Below are positions 58,262-64,000 of a stretch of 64,000 bases of DNA, one piece after another (positions within the stretch are counted from its first letter, which is position 1; every line of letters starts with the position of its first letter). The notes under the pieces are model-generated. The model searched no databases, had not been told where the DNA came from, and saw only the letters and a list, made by a program, of their open reading frames with translations. Source of the stretch: Uranotaenia lowii. Lineage: Eukaryota > Arthropoda > Insecta > Diptera > Culicidae. Where the stretch lies: NCBI RefSeq assembly GCF_029784155.1, contig NC_073693.1, positions 149,422,843 to 149,486,842 on the forward strand, given 5' to 3'. A program made the translations under genes and the position numbers.

Positions 58262-61200
58262 TCAAATCATATTTACATAGTTCTGAAAATGTTTCTGGAA
58301 AATAAATTTATTGTTCCATCTTAGGGATCGTACTCTTTCTTTAATTCCATTTATGTTTATATCTTTTCTCATTTCTATTATGTATGTTATGCATTCTAGA
58401 GTCAACCACAATCCTGCCTTAAACTTATAATTGTTCTTATTAATTGTACATTGGAATAAATCTTCTGCATCGGTTATATCTAATTTGAATTTCGTTTTTA
58501 GTTCGTTGTTTAAGCAGGACCAAATAATTTTGGATTTTTCACATTCTTTAATTCGATGCAGAGAACTGTCCTTTAAGTTACAAAGATCGCATTTCGAAGA
58601 ATTTAGCCCCCTAACATTGTGCCTGAACATTTTTTCATTTGTTGGAATCAAATCTCTCAGCAGGATAAAAAAGGAAGACTTCTGACCCGAGCTAAGGTAG
58701 TTTTGATTGCAATTTTCAAAAATAATTTCCCATTGAAGGCTCGGCAATTCCTTTTCCATTTTAATATCAATGTCTAATCGGCTTAATAAAAAATCATAAA
58801 TTAATTTACTGGTATTGAAATTTGGAAAGACTCGTAATTCATTTGCCAATGCTAACCATTCTCGCATATTTCTGGAGAAGATATTTTTATTGACAATGCG
58901 CAAGATAAAATCATTCGGATTTAACTGTCCATTTCTAGTGTATAAAACATTCTTTATAAATAATGCCTTTGATTTTGTTTCAACATCAGCAAGTGCAATT
59001 CCTCCTTTATAGACCGGCAAATACAATTCTGTGTGTGATACAAAATAAAAATAACCTTTCCGTATAAATTTACTAGTAAGCTGTCTCAAAATACTTATAT
59101 GTTTGTTGTCCATTGGTAAAACTTGTGCAATGTACCAAAGTTTTGATAAAACATAGCTATTTAGAATCCACGATTTTTGAAACAAATTTAAATGTCTTTT
59201 ACTATGATGGGCTAATGTCATTTTAATATTGTTTATCAGGCTGTTGTAATTTTTATCTATTGTAGTTTTAAAATTTGGAAAAAATTGCAATCCTAAAATT
59301 TTAACACTTTCCTGTTCTTTAATTTGCTGTGGTCCAAAGTTACAGTTATTTAATCTTAAAAAATTGGATTTGGAAATATTCATTTTCAGTTTTGAATAGA
59401 TACTAAAATAACAAATTAACTGCAAAACTGTATCAAACTCATGATCATTTCTTATCAAAATATTGATGTCATCTGCGTAAGCAATAACTTTTATAAATTT
59501 ATTGTTCAAGAAAATGCCATCAACATTTTGATAAATCATTCTTATGAGTGGTTCTACGTAGAGTGTGAATAAAACCATGCTCAATGGACATCCTTGTCTT
59601 ACTGAACTACAAATTTGAAATGAAGAAGTTAATAAGCCATTCACTAAAACCTTTGATGTTGCTTTTAGATAAAGTCTTTTCAAAAAATTTATAAATAAAT
59701 CCGGAAATCCAAACTGATTCAAAATTTTCCACAAAAAATCATGATCAACACGATCAAAAGCTTTTTCTAAGTCTATTGTAAGTATTGCACATTTAAATTT
59801 TTTATTATCATTGGCTTTGAGAAAAACATCTCTTAGGTCCAATAAATTTTCAACACAAGATCTTGACTCTATACAAGCTGATTGTCCATGATCTATTAAT
59901 TCTGTTAATAAAGGCCGAAGACGAATCCACAGCATTTTAGTCAAAATTTTGTAATCTGTGTTTAACATGCTAATTGGTCTTTTATTGTGAATATCATATT
60001 GATCTCCTTTTTTAGGTACCAGTGTGATAATTCCTTCTGTAAATAAAGCTGGTGGATATTGACCATCAATAAAATAATCGTTAAAAAGTTTCAACATTTC
60101 TTCTTTAACTTCTTCAAAGAAAATGTTATAAAACTCATAATTTATTCCATCTGGTCCTGGGGATGTTTTTGAAGATGCATGTTTTATGGCAAATTTCAAC
60201 TCTTCATAACTAAAAGGGCGAGTCAGAATGTTCACCGATGACTCATCTAGCTTTTTAGTGATATAATTTAAAACACCTGCTCTATCTTCATCAACTGAAG
60301 AGATTTTTTTAAAAGTCTCTGCGAAATGAGCATGAACAACTGATTTTAATTGTGAAGAATTATGAATTATTTCGTCATTTATTCTAAGTTTTAAAAATTT
60401 TGATGGATCGTTTCTCTTCAAAAAGGATGTAAGCTGGAACAAAGAGATTATTTCGTCTGAATGAATGGTATTCGTTTTTAATTTATATTTAAATTGAGAT
60501 AATCGTTGCTGTTCCAATTCAATAATTTTGGACTTAACAATCTTCATTTCATCAAGATCAATGGGTCCTGAATTTTGTTCCTCAATAATTTCCCTGAGAC
60601 AATTGTAATAGAAATTCTTTGAATTATGGAATTGCTCATTAATATTGAAATTTTCAAATTTAAATAATTTTTTAACATTTTTCTTAAAATCATTATTCCA
60701 CCAAAAGCTCAAATTTACAAAGGAATTTCGTAGTTTTAACTGCCTATACATATTTTTAAATTTTTCTTGGACTGATTCATTATTCAATAACGAAATATTC
60801 ATTTTCCAAAAACCACGTCCAATGAATTGGTTTCCAAAATTTAAAGAGTTATATTTCAAAACAATACCATGATGATCTGAAAATGGCAAAGCAATTGTGT
60901 CTATATTGATAACAGAGGAAAAAATATCAGAAGATCCATAAACTCTATCTAATCTTGATTTGGAAGAACCACGACAAAATGTAAAGTGAGTTTTTCCCTT
61001 TTTAAATTTAAACTCAAAATCGATTAGTGAGAGCGATTCAACAAGAGTTTTCAATCCGTAACATAAGTTTTTGACTAAGGAGTTGGAATCACTTTTCAAA
61101 AGGATACAATTAAAATCTCCAAGTATGATATTTTTACTAGCGCTTTGTAAATGAATGAGCATATCATTGGTAAATAAATGATCACGTTCTTTCCTAAAAT

Positions 61201-61516
61201 TTGTACCAGAATGGGCATAAACGTTGATAATATTCATTCCCTCAATTTCAACCGAAGTTATTCTGCCATTGGAATTTAGAATTGGGTTTCTGAATTCAAT
61301 GTTTTTACGTATTAGGATAGCTGTTCCTTTTTTATCCTCACTGATGTTTACAATAGCAAAATGGGTTGTTAAAAAGCTAAAATCTTCGAAAGACACCTCT
61401 TGAACGCAAACAATATCAATATCATGGTTCCATATAAATTCTCTTAAAAGAGATTTTTTCAAAGCTGAATTAATAGAATTTAAATTAAGTGTTGCAAGTT
61501 TTCTGACTAAATTCAT
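58262..61516 (-). CDS. ORF2: endonuclease/reverse transcriptase, 1084 aa, intact
   Basis: Nicks chromosomal DNA and copies the element's RNA in place. The N-terminal APE-type endonuclease shows NLNSI near 11, catalytic E40 in VCVQE, GDFN 133-136, SRLDRVYG 187-194 and SDHHG 213-217. The RT has GPDG 454-457, RPISMLNTDYKILTKML 513-529, IDLEKAFD 581-588, RQGCPLS 640-646 and YADD 680-683. A C-terminal CCHC knuckle has C976, C979, H987, C992. The RPISLLNTDYKIL-type motif, RQGCPLS and C-terminal knuckle place it in the L1/Tx1 group by family knowledge. The full length fits such ORF2 proteins, and no stop or frameshift is present. Confidence 0.92.
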   Translation of the reverse strand: MNLVRKLATLNLNSINSALKKSLLREFIWNHDIDIVCVQEVSFEDFSFLTTHFAIVNISEDKKGTAILIRKNIEFRNPILNSNGRITSVEIEGMNIINVYAHSGTNFRKERDHLFTNDMLIHLQSASKNIILGDFNCILLKSDSNSLVKNLCYGLKTLVESLSLIDFEFKFKKGKTHFTFCRGSSKSRLDRVYGSSDIFSSVINIDTIALPFSDHHGIVLKYNSLNFGNQFIGRGFWKMNISLLNNESVQEKFKNMYRQLKLRNSFVNLSFWWNNDFKKNVKKLFKFENFNINEQFHNSKNFYYNCLREIIEEQNSGPIDLDEMKIVKSKIIELEQQRLSQFKYKLKTNTIHSDEIISLFQLTSFLKRNDPSKFLKLRINDEIIHNSSQLKSVVHAHFAETFKKISSVDEDRAGVLNYITKKLDESSVNILTRPFSYEELKFAIKHASSKTSPGPDGINYEFYNIFFEEVKEEMLKLFNDYFIDGQYPPALFTEGIITLVPKKGDQYDIHNKRPISMLNTDYKILTKMLWIRLRPLLTELIDHGQSACIESRSCVENLLDLRDVFLKANDNKKFKCAILTIDLEKAFDRVDHDFLWKILNQFGFPDLFINFLKRLYLKATSKVLVNGLLTSSFQICSSVRQGCPLSMVLFTLYVEPLIRMIYQNVDGIFLNNKFIKVIAYADDINILIRNDHEFDTVLQLICYFSIYSKLKMNISKSNFLRLNNCNFGPQQIKEQESVKILGLQFFPNFKTTIDKNYNSLINNIKMTLAHHSKRHLNLFQKSWILNSYVLSKLWYIAQVLPMDNKHISILRQLTSKFIRKGYFYFVSHTELYLPVYKGGIALADVETKSKALFIKNVLYTRNGQLNPNDFILRIVNKNIFSRNMREWLALANELRVFPNFNTSKLIYDFLLSRLDIDIKMEKELPSLQWEIIFENCNQNYLSSGQKSSFFILLRDLIPTNEKMFRHNVRGLNSSKCDLCNLKDSSLHRIKECEKSKIIWSCLNNELKTKFKLDITDAEDLFQCTINKNNYKFKAGLWLTLECITYIIEMRKDININGIKERVRSLRWNNKFIFQKHFQNYVNMI

Positions 61517-61636
61517 TAAAATAAAAATAATCGAAAAATTAAAAAAAATTTAAAAAGTTTTAATATTTGAGTTACTAAATAAAAACTTATTAAAAAACTA
61601 CAAGGTTGAAAAGCAAAGAAGACAAATTAAAAAACT

Positions 61637-62992
61637 TTATTTAGATCGTGTTTTCAAATTACTACGATCTTCGATAGCTTTTAAAACAGACTCTTTTTTT
61701 GTCGTCTTCTTTCCCCTTTTACCTTTACCTGTTACCGACTCATCGCTGTCGGCCACTGAATCCGTTCGTCTTTTTTGGGTTGTCCTTTCTCGTCGATTTT
61801 CGTTGGCACCAGGATTGTCGTCCTCTTCTGTCGATGAAGCATATCGTTCGGGTTTCCCAAAATTTTTGCCAGCATTAGTGTGTGTAGCGGCAACTTCCGT
61901 GGGTTCCTTTTCCTCTGCTTCTTTGTTGGCTGTATTGGAGATGATAGGATTGGTGGCTAAATCGTCGTCCTCATCCAAATTCGTGCTGGTTTCTTTTGTG
62001 TTTGTGTCGTCTTGAACGACCGCTGCTTTATTCGTTGCAATTGGATCCCTCTCGGTGTTTTCCAAGTTCTTAGTAGTGGTGATATCCGGAGATGATCGGC
62101 GTAGAACATTTCTCAATGGTAGTGTTGTCATCGAGGTAGTCGGTTGAGGTTGTTCGGTAACGGCTACTTTCAAGCTGGCAGCAACATGACTGTACAACGG
62201 TTTTTGCTGTTCAACAGTTTTTGAGCTGCCTGCTACGTCTTTTGTCTCGCCTTCTCTTACACTGATGAGTTTCGGGCAATCCACTTTCAGATGACCTTCT
62301 GCTTTGCACAAAAAGCAACGATTTTTCAGGCCATCGTAATAAATTCTGGCGCGAAAATGTCCGATGAATAAACTGGCCGGTATTTCTTTTTCCAGTTCCA
62401 TATGAACACCGCGGATTCCACTGTAGACTGGATATTCATATTCCGCTGGGTATCGTTCACGAACGAACTGATGAATTTTCCCGTAGCGACTCATGGCGGC
62501 AGCAATTTCCTTATCCTCCGTTTCTGGTGGCAAGTTGAAGATCCGAATGTAGCGAAATAGCTTGCTGGCCATTTCAAATCTCACTTTTGTCACTTCTCCA
62601 TCTTTATACTTAAACTGGTATTGGTCGTCCATCGAGTTATTTATCTCGTTGAAAGATTGTTCGTCTATCAGTTTCACATAAAAACTTTGGTCATTTTCAT
62701 TCTTGTATACACTGTGCACTTTTGACGCCGGAATATTCACTGTCTTTGCAAAGAACCGTAAAACTTCCAAATGACTGGCACTTTTAGACTTGCTTGTAAA
62801 TACTAACTTTAACGTATTCTTTCTGGATTCCATTTTTATTTTCCGTTTATTTTTCCGTTTTTTATTAAAGACTAACCACTCACGAGGAGTGAACGCAGGT
62901 AAAACACTTTCAAGGAGCGCGCTGTCTATACGTGTTGTTGCTTCCACGTCCAAAACGGAACTGTGGATTGGATTGTTTATTTTTTCCTGCAC
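61637..62992 (-). CDS. ORF1: RNA-binding nucleocapsid-like protein, 451 aa
   Basis: Probably coats the element RNA and delivers it with ORF2. An RRM-like fold is suggested by IRIFNLPPET 149-158 (RNP2-like) and GVHMEL 195-200 (RNP1-like position). A single zinc knuckle CX2CX4HX4C follows with C226, C229, H234, C239. The C-terminal half is hydrophilic and low in complexity, with acidic stretches and a lysine/arginine-rich end (GKGKRGKKTTKKES) resembling a nuclear localisation signal. I take the first ATG at 62992; an alternative start is M54, just after a basic run. It lies 120 bp upstream of ORF2 on the same strand and is intact. Confidence 0.85.
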   Translation of the reverse strand: MQEKINNPIHSSVLDVEATTRIDSALLESVLPAFTPREWLVFNKKRKNKRKIKMESRKNTLKLVFTSKSKSASHLEVLRFFAKTVNIPASKVHSVYKNENDQSFYVKLIDEQSFNEINNSMDDQYQFKYKDGEVTKVRFEMASKLFRYIRIFNLPPETEDKEIAAAMSRYGKIHQFVRERYPAEYEYPVYSGIRGVHMELEKEIPASLFIGHFRARIYYDGLKNRCFLCKAEGHLKVDCPKLISVREGETKDVAGSSKTVEQQKPLYSHVAASLKVAVTEQPQPTTSMTTLPLRNVLRRSSPDITTTKNLENTERDPIATNKAAVVQDDTNTKETSTNLDEDDDLATNPIISNTANKEAEEKEPTEVAATHTNAGKNFGKPERYASSTEEDDNPGANENRRERTTQKRRTDSVADSDESVTGKGKRGKKTTKKESVLKAIEDRSNLKTRSK

Positions 62993-63010
62993 CTGGTTGT
63001 TGTGGGTAGT

Positions 63011-64000
63011 TAAGACATAAACAACTTTTCATTTCCAGGCCTCTCGTTAGTTTCGGTGTTATTGATTTAAGCTGATTACATGTCTGTCTTTACGATTCGG
63101 CCCTTTGAAGGATGGCTAAATTGAAAAGGTGTAATCTTTATCAGGCTTTTGGAAAGGTTTTAGCTATCCAGAAGCTCGGTTACACGAGTGTTTATGTAAC
63201 ACATTTAGTGAGCCTTTTAAATTGCAGTTTGTATTTAATTGAAATTTATATTTTCTTAAGAAAAGGCGCTTTTTTATTCATCATTCTTTGATCAAACACG
63301 CTTGGAAAAAGTTCTTGAGTGCAGAAACCAAGGCCTTGAATTGACTGCTATTTGATTGGACGTTTTCTGAAAAAAAGCATTCAAGGATATTATTTCAACG
63401 GAATTTAAATATCAGTCTTTTGCGTAGTTCATAAGCAGACGGATTTTTTTAAATGGCCAGTCAAAAGTCGCTACTTACTTCAAATTGAATCAAAATATGA
63501 TCTTTAAAACAATTTCGTTGCCATTATCCTAAATGATTTCAAGGGAAAATTTAATTTAAATACGTAAAAGAAATCTATGAGAATATTCTATCCTTAAGTG
63601 AAAATGTCCGGAAAATCGATTTGAACATAGTTTCAGCGCCACACGAGCTTACGAAAGAATATGTAGTGCTTTTATAAGCCCCAGTTCCCCTTTATTTTAT
63701 AAACAATCCAGAAAAAAACACTGATTATGATTAAAAAACCTTTAACAAAAATAGACCTTTCTTGTGTGATTTTTAACAAGGAATCAAATGAAGCTTTTTT
63801 GAGTCACCGCACGCATCGGAAAATGGAGTTTTGTCTGATTTTACCCTCAATTTCCCTACATTTTTCAATTAATTCAGAAAAAGCTTGTTCAGACTGGAAA
63901 ATTTGACCCAAAAAAGACTTATCTTTTTGTTATGTTCCATTTCTTGATGCGTGGGGTGGCTCAAACAGCCTTTATTTGATTCCTCGGAAAGAACCACACA
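63011..64000. other. AT-rich spacer, possibly 5' UTR at its left edge
   Basis: No ORF or repeat recognised. The first part (to perhaps 63200) could still be 5' UTR of the adjoining retrotransposon. Confidence 0.4.

Larger units (their letters stand above)
58138..63010 (-). mobile_element. L1/Tx1-like non-LTR retrotransposon, near complete
   Basis: A two-ORF retrotransposon on the minus strand: ORF1 (62992-61637), 120-bp AT-rich spacer, ORF2 (61516-58262), a ~100-bp 3' UTR, and a 3' poly(A) seen as T23 at 58138-58160. Both ORFs are uninterrupted with the expected catalytic and zinc-binding residues, so the copy could be active or very young. I could not find a TSD, so the 5' boundary near 63010 is approximate and part of the 5' UTR may lie beyond it. 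Confidence 0.85.

Overview
The window looks like a stretch of an AT-rich insect genome, most likely a mosquito or close dipteran. This is inferred from mariner transposases whose last catalytic spacing reads DD37E, tRNA-derived SINEs, several non-LTR retrotransposon types, and long AT-rich spacers. I recognise no host protein-coding gene, rRNA gene or stand-alone tRNA gene. Nearly everything that can be named is a transposable element, many inserted into one another.

Layout. 1-1168: decayed mariner, cut by the window edge. About 4000-4619: second mariner remnant. 4674-5466: interrupted tRNA-like SINE. 5650-10523: hAT-like element with a G20 tract at one end and a C20 tract at the other, interrupted by a 2.2-kb insertion between 25-bp direct repeats. 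12690-15290: foldback cluster of ~136-bp units. 15330-20300: LOA/I-like retrotransposon relic whose RNase H region is split by a 2422-bp hAT-like element with a perfect 8-bp target-site duplication (TSD). 21948-27543: a second hAT-like element holding a 5'-truncated CR1/Jockey-type retrotransposon with an intact 866-codon ORF, and a third mariner that itself carries a SINE. 29955-30885 and 52671-53522: two copies of one TA-flanked inverted-repeat element. 32420-34610: dead Jockey-superfamily relic. 35850-36540: relatively GC-rich low-copy sequence, possibly regulatory. 37030-38660: tandem repeats and SINEs. 39210-40025: long-armed foldback element with a 9-bp TSD. 46480-47040: older repeat with a nested SINE. 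47921-52425: third copy of the first hAT-like family, containing a small inverted-repeat element with a C20 tract and a foldback structure enclosing a GC-rich, hairpin-dense island. 54157-54353 and 55986-56120: SINEs. 58138-about 63010: near-complete L1/Tx1-like retrotransposon with both ORFs open and a poly(A) tail.

How the parts relate. The only apparently functional proteins are retrotransposon proteins: the L1/Tx1-like ORF1/ORF2 pair and the CR1-like endonuclease/reverse transcriptase. The SINEs have pol III A and B boxes, A-rich tails and TSDs, so they probably moved with a non-LTR enzyme. DNA elements without a transposase of their own (the two hAT-like families, the TA-flanked elements, the foldbacks) would depend on enzymes made elsewhere. 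Exact TSDs make the insertion order readable at several loci. The least explained sequence is the hairpin-dense GC island near 51443-51700.
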